A stretch of DNA of 64,000 bases from Candidula unifasciata (GCA_905116865.2 CAJHNH020002015.1:60001-124000); one strand, 5' to 3'. Counted from the stretch's first letter, positions 31,871 to 43,244 are shown. Translations and numbers: made by a program. The notes: a model not told the origin generated them from the letters alone.

Positions 31871-32150
31871 CTTTAAAACGTGTGAACACTCAAGTAATAA
31901 GTCGTGGGGTGCAATTTTCGTTTTTTTTTTTTTTTTTTTTTGAAGCCCCACCCTGGTTGTCGCCGAAGTCCCTTATATAAAACGTGTGAACACACAAGTA
32001 ATAAGTCGTCCCCTTGTGGGGTGCAATTTTCGTTATTTTGAAGCCCCACCCTGGCTGTCGCTGAAGTCCCTTATATAACCTAAGGGTAGAACGGGGTTTC
32101 CGGGTGTTTACCACTCTGTGTGATGTCCTGGTGGGGTACAGCTTACTGAC
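31871..32150 (+). mobile_element. Interspersed repeat family C, partial, with 104-bp tandem duplication
   Basis: AACGTGTGAACAC recurs at 31877 and 31981. Each copy carries GGGGTGCAATTTTCG, TGAAGCCCCACCCTGG and GAAGTCCCTTATATAA. Only the second continues to GGGTGTTTACCACTC and GTGTGATGTCCTGGTGGGG. The first copy has a run of about 22 T. Confidence 0.75.
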
Positions 32151-32179
32151 TTCATAATGTCCCTGTCTCTAGCGAAAGT

Positions 32180-32714
32180 CGCTAAGGAACATAATGTCAT
32201 TCCTTTCTTGTTTTAGATTTTCACTTCTGTCAGTACCTGCTGTTACATGTCTAGATAGGAGAAACTTGTTGCATGCCCTAGTAACTCTTCTTTTATCCTC
32301 ATGTAACTGTTGCAGAAGCATGTTTTTTTCCTCCTGTCAACAGGCCCCGCAATCGGCCATTTTCTTCATTTCTTAAAAGATATCCCAGATGACCTGAACA
32401 CTTCGAATTCTGAGACCCGGATTGTACAGCTACATAGAAATGCGTCTGGCAAAGTTGTAGACACGTGACCGGAGATGACGTTTTAACGCAAGATGAATGC
32501 TTCCTGAAGCAAGCCATTGTTGGATGATTTTTGAAGCACTCTCCCATTAAAGATAACTAGTTATTTTAATGCGGTTGCCATCATAATGTCATTTTTGCCG
32601 GTAATTATTTGCCACATTTTTTACTGGATGAATTAAATGCAAATATTTTCCTGATCTTGAAAAGACGTGTTAATGCTGGTTGTGATTATGCGGTTATTTC
32701 TGCGGGTTTACAAC
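32180..32714 (+). repeat. Interspersed repeat family I, copy 1
   Basis: Shares with 34330-35412: GCTGTTACATGTCTAG, GAGAAACTTGTTGCATG, CTGGCAAAGTTGTAGACACG, TGACCGGAGATGACGTT, AAGATAACTAGTTATTTTA, CATCATAATGTCATTTTT and TTAATGCTGGTTGTGATTAT. Non-coding and unrecognised. Confidence 0.65.
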
Positions 32715-32839
32715 ATGGCCGCGTTTTAAATTTTGAGAAAAGTGAATGATCTCTTTTCGTGGTATGAGCAGGATGTTGGGAATTTACTGCTTAGTTTATA
32801 TTTTCATCTGATCGGCATTAGATCGTTGTTGTTGTCTCT

Positions 32840-33125
32840 TCTCACTCTTCTTTGTTCACCTGCTGTATGCTCAAGTGGAAAGTCCTGGTTGTTCGTCTAT
32901 TTGGACTTTGGCTTTGTGCAAGGGCCTGAGATTTGCGTGTGTATACGTTTTACTAGCTTATTTGTGAGCAGATGTTCCTTGCAACTTGGGCAGCTGCACT
33001 CCGACTTCGAAGAAAGCTGACAATTGGTCGACTCATACGACATGTATTTTTTAAGGGGTAGGTAGTGGGTCTATTCTTGTTTTTCCCCACAATGGGGCGC
33101 AGAAACCCACACAGGGAGATTGCTG
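32840..33125 (-). repeat. Interspersed repeat family A, copy 4
   Basis: TTCTTTGTTCACCTGCTGTA, AAAGTCCTGGTTGTTCG, TTTGGCTTTGTGCAAGGG, TCGACTCATACGACATG, TTTTTCCCCACAATGGGG and ACCCACACAGGGAGA. Most complete uninterrupted copy. Confidence 0.75.
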
Positions 33126-33472
33126 CAGTCAGTTTCAGAATACTCTTCTAGCACAACTTAACAGGATGGAAAATTTGAAGAGAAGAGAGCAAGAGATAGA
33201 CGATGGTACATGTGGGAAGACAACATGAAGAAATGGACCCCCAAAAAACAGTCGGAGAGAATGTGCAACCAATACAAGAGACATAGAGTTTTGGAGATCC
33301 CTTGCCCCAACCTTTTTCTGTTGATACGATAATTCACTGAGTGGTTCACAGTGACTGTACTTCCTGTGAAATTTCATGGTACTCAATTTAGAGTGGACGG
33401 TCTGTGAGCAAAAATCGCTGTAGAAAGTCCCCCTCCCCAACGAAGAGATATCCAACCTAGAATTTAGTTCAA
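33126..33472. other. No feature recognised
   Basis: A 106-codon minus-strand frame spans 33135-33455 but shows no recognised domain. Confidence 0.4.
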
Positions 33473-33847
33473 CGTTAGTATCTCAAACAAAGTAGGTCAG
33501 TTTTCATTGACAAATTTTTAGGACTGGTCTACTTTCCTGCAGGTTACGGGTATGTCACGCTCTCTAGTTTGGTTTCCTTGATGTCTTGCATCAACGTTTT
33601 CATCCCGAGAAGGAGAATGCCTGTGACATAGGTTGCAACACTCTCTAGGGGGGTGGAGGGGGGGGGGGGATTTAGTTAGACTCAATGTGTCCATGTTTTT
33701 GCAATGTTAAAAGCGCTGGCGTACTGAAAAATACAACACACGGTATCAACGGCATTGCGGAACACCCCGTAGCAGTGTGCTCAGGAACGACCAGTCAGAA
33801 GTGAGCTAGTGTGTATATGGGGGGGGGGGGGCTCTGGGGAGACTAAC
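33473..33847. mobile_element. Family D MITE, copy 3, reverse orientation
   Basis: Inverted relative to 4159-4523 and 10468-10834: ends CGTTAGTATCTC and GGGGAGACTAAC, with GACATAGGTTGCAACACTCT, GTGTCCATGTTTTTGCA and CGGCATTGCGGAACACC inside. A G-rich run (33659-33670) sits at the site of the C-rich run of copy 2. Confidence 0.78.
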
Positions 33848-34329
33848 ATTGAAGCAACAACGTAGAAAATGGAAGGGGCGGGGGTAGGGTAGGACAGTTT
33901 TGAGAGGTGGGGGCGTGATGAAGTTTTTCTGAGAGCGTCCAGCAATTTTGAAACAGTTTTTTTGCGCTTGTACTAATCCGGATTTTCAGCTTTAGTAATC
34001 ACGAAAACACAACAGCGCTGCGGACTGGGTGTAGAGAGTGATATTCATTGTGCCTTAGTCAACATTAGACCAAAAGTAGTAGATATATCAAGATAAAGCT
34101 GTGTCAACAGTGTCAACCATCACACTGATATTTGGACACAAAATTACCAATTTTTGATGACTTTCTTTTTTAAGTTCTTGTTAACAATGCTTGAAATGTT
34201 TCTGTTTGTCCTTTTTGTAATCATATTTTTTAAGTGGGGACTGACAAATACCTCAGGGAGGGAGGGGGAGGGTGGGGAGAATGAGGCGCCATCTAAAAAA
34301 AAAAATGGGAAACCAATGCTTTAACTGGC
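33848..34329. other. Unresolved; possible hAT-like MITE relative
   Basis: ACACAAAATTACCAATTTTTG and GACTTTCTTTTTTAAGTTC (34136-34176) resemble 1352-1390 inside the hAT-type MITE. An end-like GGGAAACCAATGC lies at 34307-34319. The left end was not found. Confidence 0.35.
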
Positions 34330-34439
34330 GTCGCTCGTGACGAGGAGGTCGTTGCTTTTCTGTTTTTGATCTCTGTTTTACCTCTGCCCCTGTCTTTTAC
34401 TACATGTCCCAGTTAGAGAAACCTGTTACATGTGACATA

Positions 34440-34443
<4 letters not shown>

Positions 34444-34489
<46 letters not shown>

Positions 34490-34498
34490 GCGCGCGCG
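34444..34498. repeat. (CA)n(CG)n microsatellite
   Basis: CA run ending in GCGCGCGCGC. Confidence 0.97.
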
Positions 34499-34694
34499 CA
34501 CGCATGCACGCACCATTTCCTTTATCCATCAAAAGAGACTTCAGATGTTTCGAACAATTGTGAATAAATTATACACCAGTAGCTGGTTTAGATAGGGGCA
34601 TAACTAATTTTCTTGAAAACTAATTCATTACCTTTCAATAGATGAATAAATCAATAATTCATATCATTGCACTCGAGTCATTCCCACGGGGCTC

Positions 34695-34900
34695 CGTCCC
34701 CTTTAAGTACCAGCTGCTTACCTGATTAAAAGTCTGCCTCTGTTTTCCCTTCAATGCTGAATATCTCCTGGTCTTTTGCACTGCCCATTGGATCTCATCA
34801 TAGAGCCTTCACAACATCTGATTTATCATATAGAGGAGCGGTAGCAGCTAATCTATCAGCCTGCTTGTTACCTCGCACACCTGCATCTCTTGGGACCAAA
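34695..34900 (-). pseudogene. LINE RNase H domain remnant, minus strand
   Basis: The reverse complement from about 34896 reads VPRDAGVRGNKQADRLAATA, matching the VPGHAGVRGNExADxLA signature of I/Jockey-type RNase H domains, with the His replaced by Asp. PLYDKSDVVKAL then QWAVQKTRRYSALKGK follow after a stop and shift. Embedded within the second family I copy. Confidence 0.62.
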
Positions 34901-35412
34901 AATCTATGAAAAGCTCTTAATCTGGTTCTTATCTAGAATGCAAGCCATTCTGATCGCAGATCGCCAATTTCAGTTTTCCGAAGCAAGCTCTGTCAATATC
35001 ATTAATTAACTTTAAAAACCCTTTCTGCACTAAAATAAAATGTATTTTTTTTTTTTTTTTTTTTGCGTTTTTAAATTCTGAAAGGCTGTACATGCCAAAA
35101 ATTACTGCGCCTGGCAAAGTTGTAGACACGTGACCGGAAATGACGTTAATTTCTAGATAACGGCTTTCTAAAACAGGCCATTATTTAACGGTATTTGGAG
35201 CATTCTCATATTAGGGATAACTATTTATTTTACTGCAGTTTCCATCAAAATGTCATGTTTTACTGTTTATTAAAAGCCCTATTTTTACTGTTGATCATAA
35301 GCCAATTTTTTTTTATTTTTTTTTCGAGAATCTAGCACAAACGTTTCGGTAATCATGAAAAGCCGCATTAATGCTGGTTGTGATTATGCGTGTGTTCATG
35401 CGGGTTTCCAAT

Positions 35413-35859
35413 AGCCTAGATGTTAGAGAGCTATATAGAGCTAATGCTAATTGACATATATTGTCAGAGACCCTATGATTTCACACTGAAGAGTTCAGAA
35501 GGTTTCTAAACCATCTGGTGATCCATATATTTTAAGAAAAAACCAAAAAACACTATTATGAAAGGGAAAGAAAAGCAGTATTCATGTTGCAAGATAAAAA
35601 CTTTTGCAAAAAGAAAAATCGACATAATAATGTGTGCGTTTGTCATATAAGACTGGATCAGCTGTCCAGACGTATCCAGATCGATATTTTATTAACTGTA
35701 AGAGCACAGAGCTCTTTCCATTATACACGCAGATATACTTATTCTTTCAATATCTGGAAACGTGTGTTCGCAGATGGTTCTCTAAAGAAGCTACACACAC
35801 ACACACAAAAATGGTAATTCTACAGTACACAACATACTGACAGCACAGAGGCATACTCA
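35413..35859. other. No feature recognised
   Basis: A short CA run at 35792-35806. Nothing gene-like. Confidence 0.4.
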
Positions 35860-36287
35860 GTAACGGCATGTAAAGCTTGCACAAACTTCACAGCTAAGGC
35901 AAGAACCCTGTTTTCAATTATGCAAACTCCCATTCCTCGTGATTTAACTAAATAGAAAGCTGTCATTTTCAAAGACTAAAAAAATCAGTACCCACAAGCC
36001 TTCTCATGCTCCAAACAGGACAGCATTAACTGAGAAATGAGAAACAGAATGCTGCCAACATGAACAGGACTGATTAGTCCAGCAGTAGATTCCATCCCAA
36101 AAGGATATCCCTACAAATGGAAGGGTGGGTGACGTCATAAAGGCCACGGGAAGCCTAATATAACCACATTTGTCTCATAACTTTACATGGCACATGCTAC
36201 AGTTTATAAAGCTGAAGTGCTAAGAAGCTTGACACATTCAGACCAGAGCACCTTGTAAGTTGTAAATGGAAAGGGGGAGGGGAAGAA

Positions 36288-36380
<93 letters not shown>

Positions 36381-36470
36381 TACTAACAAAATTCTGTTTG
36401 TTCCATTACAAAAGGTATAGTTCAAGGCAGAGAACAGACTCTACTACTTGTTAACAACTGGCAGGTTCAT
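35860..36470. repeat. Interspersed repeat family H, copy 1, with (GA)n
   Basis: AAAGCTTGCACAAACTTCAC, CCAAACAGGACAG, CAGACCAGAGCACCTTG, TTCTGTTTGTT, GGCAGAGAACAGACTC and ACAACTGGCAGG have collinear diverged counterparts at 45120-45590. A (GA)n run occupies 36291-36376. Non-coding. Confidence 0.5.
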
Positions 36471-37850
36471 AGAAGGAAGGCATCATCATCCTGTAACACT
36501 ACGTGTCGTTGGGTCACCAGTTTCTGTTGACTGTCTGGTCAGCTCTCTTCACCTCTGGCGGTCAGTTGCGATGGACTTCATGGTTGCATGCCTGAGGCCT
36601 GACCAGTCAGTCAGGTTCTGTAACCAGGTCTTTCTTGGTCTGCCTCTTCTCCTCTTTCCCTCTACCGAGCCCTCAAGTACTGTTTTGGGGAGGCCGTTAG
36701 ATCTTATGCCATTTCCATACCATCGCATTTTTCGCCTTTTTACTGTAGTTAAAAGAGGTTCATAATTGCCAATGTACTGTGTAATTTTATGGCGAACCTC
36801 TTCGTTTGTAATGTTGTCCCTGTATGGATATGAAAAGAATTCTGATGCCTGTATCTTTCTAGCAAGTTCAGCTGTTAAGGTCCACGTTTCACAGCCATAT
36901 GTAAATGTACTAAAAGCTAGAGCTCTGAGCAGCAATCGAATTTAAGTCTTACATGAAATGTTTTTGGATCTCCATAATGTTTGCTGCTTGGCAAGGACTG
37001 ATATTGTTTGGGCAATCCTAGACACGATTTCTGGTCTTGACCCCAAGTTACTTAAAATGGATTCTAAATATTTGAAATGACTCACTTGTTCTAATTTGTG
37101 GCTTTCAACTTAGATTGGTGAAATTCTGCCAACTTGTTTATTAGTCATAACTTGTTTTGTTTCTGCGGTGTTTTCTATGCCATACTTGGTTAATGTTTCA
37201 TCGAGTAGATTTACAAGCTTGATAGTTCTTGTTCTCTCCGGCCAACCTATCGATGTCATCTGCAAACCGTAAGTTTGTTATAGTTTGTCCTCCTATACTA
37301 ATTGTTCCATGATGTTGTTCTAGATCATCAGTCATAATTCATTCTAACATTATATTAAACACTGTTGTAGAGAGGAGGCAGCCCTGCCGGACTCCTATTG
37401 TTGTTCGGAACCAGCTTCCTATTTGTCTATTTAGCGTGATAGCACTGCTGGCCTTTGCATAGAGCTGTTCTATAGTATGTATGATGTTTTACTCATATTG
37501 TACTTTTTCAAAGTGTCCCAGAGTGCTGCATGCCATACTCTATCAAAAGCCTTTTTGAAATCAAGGAACACATGGTATAGATGTTTTTGGTGCTGGTGGC
37601 ATTGCTCAGATAATATGCGTACATTAAATATCTGTTCAACAGTGCTTCTGCCAACACAGAAACCCGTCTGTTCCTCTGCTGTGATCTCTTTCTGCACGTA
37701 GCTTTAATCTGTTGTGGAGTATCTTGAGCATGGCTTTACTGGGATGACTGATGAGACTTATAGTCTGATAATTTTGATATTGTTGTAAATTCCCCTTTTG
37801 GGGGGATGGTAATGATAAGTGATTGGGTCTAAAGAAATGGCTATTCACTA
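36471..37850 (-). pseudogene. Non-LTR reverse transcriptase, minus strand, longest RT in the window
   Basis: Order on the minus strand: NYQTISLISHPSKAMLKIL, a frameshift, then EEQTGFCVGRSTVEQIFNV, HVFLDFKKAFDRVWHAALW, QLYAKASSAITLNRQIG, GVRQGCLLSTTVFNIMLE, ITNLRFADDIDRLAG (catalytic FADD near 37250), then FTYGCETWTLTAELARKIQ, MRWYGNGIRSNGL and GKRRRGRPRKTWLQNL. This spans fingers, palm, thumb and C-terminal motifs. Frameshifts and stops break it. The 3' end has ATGATGATG near 36480. The N-terminal endonuclease was not seen, so it is 5'-truncated. Confidence 0.82.
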
Positions 37851-38180
37851 GTCTTCAAAACATTTTTTCAGATTTCAGTGAGGGTGTCGATTACGTCGAC
37901 TCTGCCCGCCTTAAGAATCTCACCTCTCTGCCCGCCTTAAGAATCTCAGAATATAGGAGGGCAGGGGAAGCACACACACACAAATACATAAATAGCTTGG
38001 CCACACGCATGCGATGGGAAACAGCACAATTTTGATCCGCGATTCTGCTTTCTTGTGTGCAGGATTTCGAATCATGGCAGTCAATGTATGCCTGTATTGC
38101 ACATGATGATGCTATTTCTTCAGAGGTGGGTGGGAAAAAAAAGAGGGGGTGGGGGAGGGTGTTATTATTTTTCTAATTTA
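37851..38180. other. No feature recognised; small direct duplication
   Basis: TCTGCCCGCCTTAAGAATCTCA occurs twice at about 37900 and 37927. A G-rich run at 38143-38158. Confidence 0.45.
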
Positions 38181-38184
38181 AATA

Positions 38185-38790
38185 TTGTAGAGTTGTGGGT
38201 CACAAGAAGAGTTGTGGGTCTCAAAATGTTGGAGAGCTGTGAATCAAAAAATGTTGGAGAGTTGTGCGTCACAAGAAGAGTTGTGCGTCATAAGAAGAGT
38301 TGTGGGTCATAAGAAGAGTTATGCGTCACAGGAAGAGTTGTGGGTCATAAGAAGAGTTGTGGGTCATAAGAAGAGTTGTGGGTCACAAGAAGAGTTGTGG
38401 GTCACAAGAAGAGTTGTGGGTCATAAGAAGAGTTGTGGGTCATAAGAAGAGTTGTGGGTCATAAGAAGAGTTGTGGGTCATAAGAAGAGTTGTGGGTCAT
38501 AAGAAGAGTTGTGCGCCACAAGAAGAGTTGTGCGCCATAAGAAGAGTTGTGGGTCATAAGAAGAGTTGTGCGTCACAGGAAGAGTTGTGGGTCATAAGAA
38601 GAGTTGTGGGTCATAAGAAGAGTTGTGCGTCACAAGAAGAGTTGTGGGTCTCAAAATGTTGGAGAGCTGTGAATCACAAAATGTTGGAGAGTTGTGCGTC
38701 ACAAGAAGAGTTGTGGGTCACAAGGAGAGCTCTGGGTGACAAGGAGAGCTCTGGGTCACAATGAGAGTTGTGGGTCACAAAATGTTTGGA
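38185..38790. repeat. 19-bp minisatellite, GTTGTGGGTCATAAGAAGA
   Basis: About 31 units, with CAC/CAT and GCGTC/GGGTC variants. A longer flank unit (AAAATGTTGGAGAGCTGTG) appears at 38222-38264 and again at 38650-38695, flanking the core. 19 bp cycles through all frames, giving 19-residue periodic artefact frames. Confidence 0.95.
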
Positions 38791-38825
38791 CAGCCTAAAA
38801 GACTGACAACCAGAAGCTATTAGAG

Positions 38826-38972
38826 CAGCGGTCCTCAGATCGTATGATAGGGGTGCCGCAGACTCAAGGGTGCCACGAGCATATGTTAGGGGTGCCGCAG
38901 ACTCAAGGGTGCCACGAGCATATGCTAGGGGTGCCACGGACTCAAGGGTGCCAAAAAATGTGAGAGTCGCTG
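38826..38972. mobile_element. Small hAT-type MITE with internal 39-bp tandem
   Basis: Ends CAGCGGTCCTCAGATC and (inverted) CAGCGACTCTCACATT match at 12 of 16 positions. Flanks TATTAGAG (38818-38825) and TATTAGAA (38973-38980) agree at 7 of 8, an 8-bp target duplication. The interior is three copies of a GGGGTGCCGCAGACTCAAGG-type 39-bp unit. Confidence 0.75.
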
Positions 38973-39829
38973 TATTAGAACATCATCAAGCACTTCTAAC
39001 ACCAAAGATGCCTACTTGTTTGGGCAGCTTCCACATTTTAGATCAACAGGGTGTGTGTGAGAAAGTGATCAATCCGTTTATTTTAGGCTTCGAGTGTTGG
39101 GTGTCAGGTTTCAAGTCGTGTAATTCGGTGAGTGGTTGTTTTGGGGGCCGTCCCTCTAGATGGTCAGTGGAACTACGGGGCTTGTGCTATCCGCCACGAT
39201 ACTGGCTCTGTCGACAGACCCAACCTCCTTCGCAATAAAGTCAATGCCTTGAACAAAATTACTTGTATTTTCATAAAGACCCCTTTAACTTCCTGTGACG
39301 GTTAATTATTGAAAATCCAGATGGCAGTACAGTGTATATGAAATATACTGTTTACTCCAAACACAAACTAGACTGCGGTACACACGCACGCATACACACA
39401 CAGACACGCACACATAAAAAAACACAAACATACACGCAATACTCCTATAACATTTACAAAGATGCCAAAAGAACAAAGTGAAAATCAAGAAACAAGTAAA
39501 AATTATTCTGGAAAATAATCACGACAGCCCATAAACGGAAAACAACAAGTTCACTTCCGGTAGGCCCTACAATTTCCATCACACTGCACGCATGGAATCT
39601 TATTTTGTGTCCCTCTGTGACCTTGACATCCCTCGTGCAGCTATCACCGATGAAGGAAACTTAGGGAAAGAAATCACATCTTTCCTTTCTGCTCTGCCAT
39701 TTATTTGTAGATCTTCGAAACTTTTTCCATTTTTAGTGTTTAACCCAAAGAATTCGCCGGCGAGATACGTACAGCCAAAGCTTCTCTAATAAATATGTAG
39801 GCCGTGGTACAGCAAACAAGACTATCTCT
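38973..39829. other. No feature recognised
   Basis: Short CA-rich run near 39378-39440. Open frames show no domain. Confidence 0.4.
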
Positions 39830-39863
39830 ATATATATATATTATATATAGATATATATATTCG

Positions 39864-39946
<83 letters not shown>

Positions 39947-39950
39947 ATAT
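39830..39950. repeat. (TA)n microsatellite
   Basis: TA repeats with TATTATA and CGG interruptions, immediately left of family F. Confidence 0.97.
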
Positions 39951-40965
39951 TAGGGCTGTACCGAATATTCGCTTCGTATTCGCTTCGGTGCTGAATAGTG
40001 GACCGAATGACTATTCGGTATTCGGCCGAATAGTTGCGGTCGGGCCGAATACGGATAGTGGTTACCTTACACTCATTACTGCATACGCTGCGATGGACTG
40101 AAATAATTCTATCATTAACACAATAGTTGCTGTTGCCTAAGTTTGTAGTAGCGGGAAAACTGCGACCAGTTTGCGTGGTACAGCAGCTGGCAAGGTCTTG
40201 CCGAGGCATAACAGCAAAGGTTCTCAAACTGGGTGCGTATGCCAGGAGTGCCGGGGTGAAAATCAAGAACAGACGGCTAAAAATTGTAACTTTATTAAAG
40301 AAGACATAAAGATACTTGGAGATACTTTCCTCACAACTGTCGAAAAAAGCACAGTACCTGCATTTTATAAAATGAAGAACATCTAATGCAATATATCTTT
40401 GCCATTGAAGGTTAGAAAAATAATTCTGTCTTGCTACTATTTATCTCCTACTTTTCCAGTTTTAACATATGGTTGTAAATCCTAGACAATCGGTAGGCAG
40501 GCAAAACAGGCTTCAGAGATGTAGTTTTACAGAACAATGCTTAAAATACCTTGAACAGCCCAAAAAAAAAAAAAAAGCAACCAATAGGTTTTGAAAGAAG
40601 CGGGAGCCCGAAGACAACTAATCACAGACATCGGAAGGAGACAGTCGTCATTTTTCCGCCATGTTATGAGAAGAGGGGAAATGGAACATGTGGTGACCAC
40701 TAGAAAGATCTATGGAAGGAGGGATAGGGGAAGACAACGAGAGAACATTCTTGACAGTTTTGTTGCATGGCATGGAGGTGTGTCAGCACACGAACTAATA
40801 CATACTGCAGCAGATCGCATATTGTGGCGAGGCATAATCGCCCACGTCGGTCGGCAAGGTACCTGATGATGATGATACACTATTCGTATTCGTATTCGGT
40901 CGAATAGTTGGTCCCACTATTCGTATTCGGCCGAATAGTGAAAATCACTATTCGGTACAGCCCTA
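39951..40965. mobile_element. Family F MITE with nested LINE fragment
   Basis: Left end TAGGGCTGTACCGAATATTC; right end ATTCGGTACAGCCCTA is its inverse for 16 bases. TTCGGCCGAATAGT words recur near both ends. Left interior 40047-40290 matches 7286-7545. The middle (40295-40875) is a LINE 3' fragment. Sits in TA-rich DNA, so a TA target is plausible but cannot be proved. Confidence 0.82.
40295..40875 (+). pseudogene. RTE-like LINE 3' fragment nested in family F
   Basis: Collinear with 9420-10005: AFYKMKNI, VLTYGCKS, then an open stretch EAGARRQLITDIGRRQSSFF, RHVMRRGEMEHVVTTRKIYG, RRDRGRQRENILDSFVAWHG, GVSAHELIHTAADRILWRGI. Ends ACCTGATGATGATGATAC, the same tail as its relative. A poly-A run at 40562-40576 interrupts the frame. 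No RT catalytic motif, so 5'-truncated. Confidence 0.82.
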
Positions 40966-40997
40966 ATATATATATATATATATATACATAAATATAT

Positions 40998-41877
40998 ATT
41001 GAGACTTATTTTATTATGGCCAAGACAAGAATGCCACCAATGAAGCAAAGCATGCAATCTAAAAAGGCAACATTAATCTATGTATCTGGCAACTTTTCAT
41101 CACCGCTCGATAAGCAGACATAAAACACGCCGTTATTTTGTTGACCTAGTCAGAGGTGCATTGTTACGTAATCAGCACAGAGCAAAAAGGCTAACATTAA
41201 ATTCTTTTTCAAAACTCAGAAAAGCGCCATTGAAACAGTTTAATTGATGCAACAAATTTATGGGGATAATTATTTATCCCGCGCACAAATTTTCAAGTGG
41301 TATTCACGATTCAAAAGTGGTATAGAAATGATTACTAATGCATCTAGATCTGGACGCCAAATTTCTGTTCGTAATGATGAACTTATTGAAAAAGTCAGGG
41401 AACGGATACAAGAAGTTCATTGTTTTACTGTAGGGATGATGGTAGATGAATCTGGTGTTAATAGAGAGACAATTTTGGTGCAGGGGTTTGGCAAGAAAAA
41501 AAAGTTGCTTGCCCGTTTGTACCACATTCGTTGTCCGATGACCAAAAACATCAGCGGGTTAAGTGCCCAAGAGACATCATCAAAATCAAACTTTTTGTGT
41601 TCTCAGCCTTCCACCCTATTCCCTAGATTTGCCTCCCAGTGATTACTTTCTATACCCCAAATTAAAGTTACGATTGACAATTCACTTCTTTAATGCTATT
41701 GATAACACCCAAAGGGCCGTAACATCGACTTTAAGGGCCATAACAACAGAAGAACTACAGAGGTCGTTCCAGTGTTTGTTAGATCGTGCCACTTGTTGTA
41801 TCAATTCACAAGGGCTTGCTTTGAATAAAATACAGATTATATGTTGATTATTTTAATTTTTATGGAATTAGTCTCAT
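40998..41877 (+). mobile_element. mariner-type element, internally deleted
   Basis: Candidate ends TTGAGACTTATT and (inverted) TGAGACTAATT flank a broken transposase. The coding parts are the N-terminal DNA-binding region and the far C-terminus of the catalytic domain, with the centre missing. Length 0.88 kb against roughly 1.3 kb usual for mariner. Confidence 0.65.
41190..41850 (+). pseudogene. mariner transposase pseudogene, central deletion
   Basis: N-terminus: KSAIETV, stop, LMQQIYGDNYLSRAQIFKWY then SRFKSGIEMITNASRSGRQI and NDELIEKVRERIQEVHCFTV, a mariner-type helix-turn-helix pair. The frame then runs into unrelated-looking sequence at about 41485. A second frame gives PPYSLDLPPSDYFLYPKLKL, the HHxxYSPDLxPxDYFLFPxLK motif of mariner with the third catalytic Asp region, then AITTEELQRSFQCLLDRA. 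The segment with the first two catalytic acids is absent. Confidence 0.8.
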
Positions 41878-41903
41878 GACTTAATTTTCGCATTATACAC
41901 ACA

Positions 41904-42414
<511 letters not shown>

Positions 42415-42487
42415 GAGAGAGATAACTAAATCTGTTTTCCCCAGTGAATGCATAAATATAGCATGCGTGTGTGTGAGGATGTATTTA

Positions 42488-42706
42488 GAAGAAGAAGAAG
42501 AAGAAGAAGAAGAAGAAGAAGAAGAAGAAGAAGAAGAAGAAGAAGAAGAAGAAGAAGAAGAAGAAGAAGAAGAAGAAGAAGGAGGAGGAGGAGGAAGAAG
42601 AAGAAGAAGAAGAAAGACAAAGAAGGAGGAGGAGGAGAAGCAGGAGGAGGAGGAGAAGAAGAAGATGATGATGATAATAAAGATGCAGAGCAAGATAAAG
42701 AAGGAG
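42488..42706. repeat. (GAA)n / (GAG)n microsatellite
   Basis: About 100 bp of pure GAA, then GGA/GAA and GATGAT variants. Confidence 0.97.
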
Positions 42707-43095
42707 AAGGAGAGGAGAAGGATGCCTGTTTTCTCTCATCAAGGAAAACCACATAGCCTTATTTGAGCTTTATGTCGGTAATCAGCGTTAGTGTCTCCAA
42801 ATAATGTCTGAGATAAACTGTATAAAAGCAATCACAAGTCTGGCCACGCCAACACAAATAAAAACACAGAAGCACGTCCATATAATTCACAGAAATGAAA
42901 AAAGGCATTCCCAGTGCCCAAAAGACAACAAGCTAGGTCGTTGAATTATCAACGGAGTGGTCATGTTCAACAAACTAACAACAGCTATCAGAATCATAGA
43001 CTTAAGACACACGAACTCTTCTGTCTGGAAGAAAAATAAACCATACAATTTTAAAAAATAATTTATTATTAAATCACGGACATATTTCCCCTGGG
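42707..43095. other. No gene; possible family H traces
   Basis: CAACAAACTAACAACAGC and GAATCATAGACTTAAGAC weakly recall the ends of family H. Not firm. Confidence 0.35.
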
Positions 43096-43182
43096 TAAGT
43101 AGGTAGGTATAGGTAGGTAGGTAGGTAGGTAGGTAGGTAGGTAGGTAGGTAGGTAGGTAGGTAGGTAGGTAGGTAGGTAGGT
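43096..43182. repeat. (AGGT)n microsatellite
   Basis: About 20 AGGT units with one TATAGGT break. Confidence 0.98.
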
Positions 43183-43244
43183 GCTATGCTGAAAAAGAAA
43201 CAACCAGCATCCCCGAAATCAGAAGATTTAGGTTATAATTGTGA

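Larger units (their letters stand above)
34330..35412 (+). repeat. Interspersed repeat family I, copy 2, interrupted
   Basis: Family I blocks appear at 34375-34435 (TTTTACTACATGTCCC, GAGAAACCTGTTACATG) and 35108-35412 (CTGGCAAAGTTGTAGACACG, TGACCGGAAATGACGTTAAT, TTAATGCTGGTTGTGATTAT). Between them lie a CA microsatellite and a minus-strand LINE remnant. Confidence 0.6.

Noticed and set aside
43096..43182. (AGGT)n as the tail of a minus-strand family C repeat
   Set aside because: The sequence next to the tract does not match family C.
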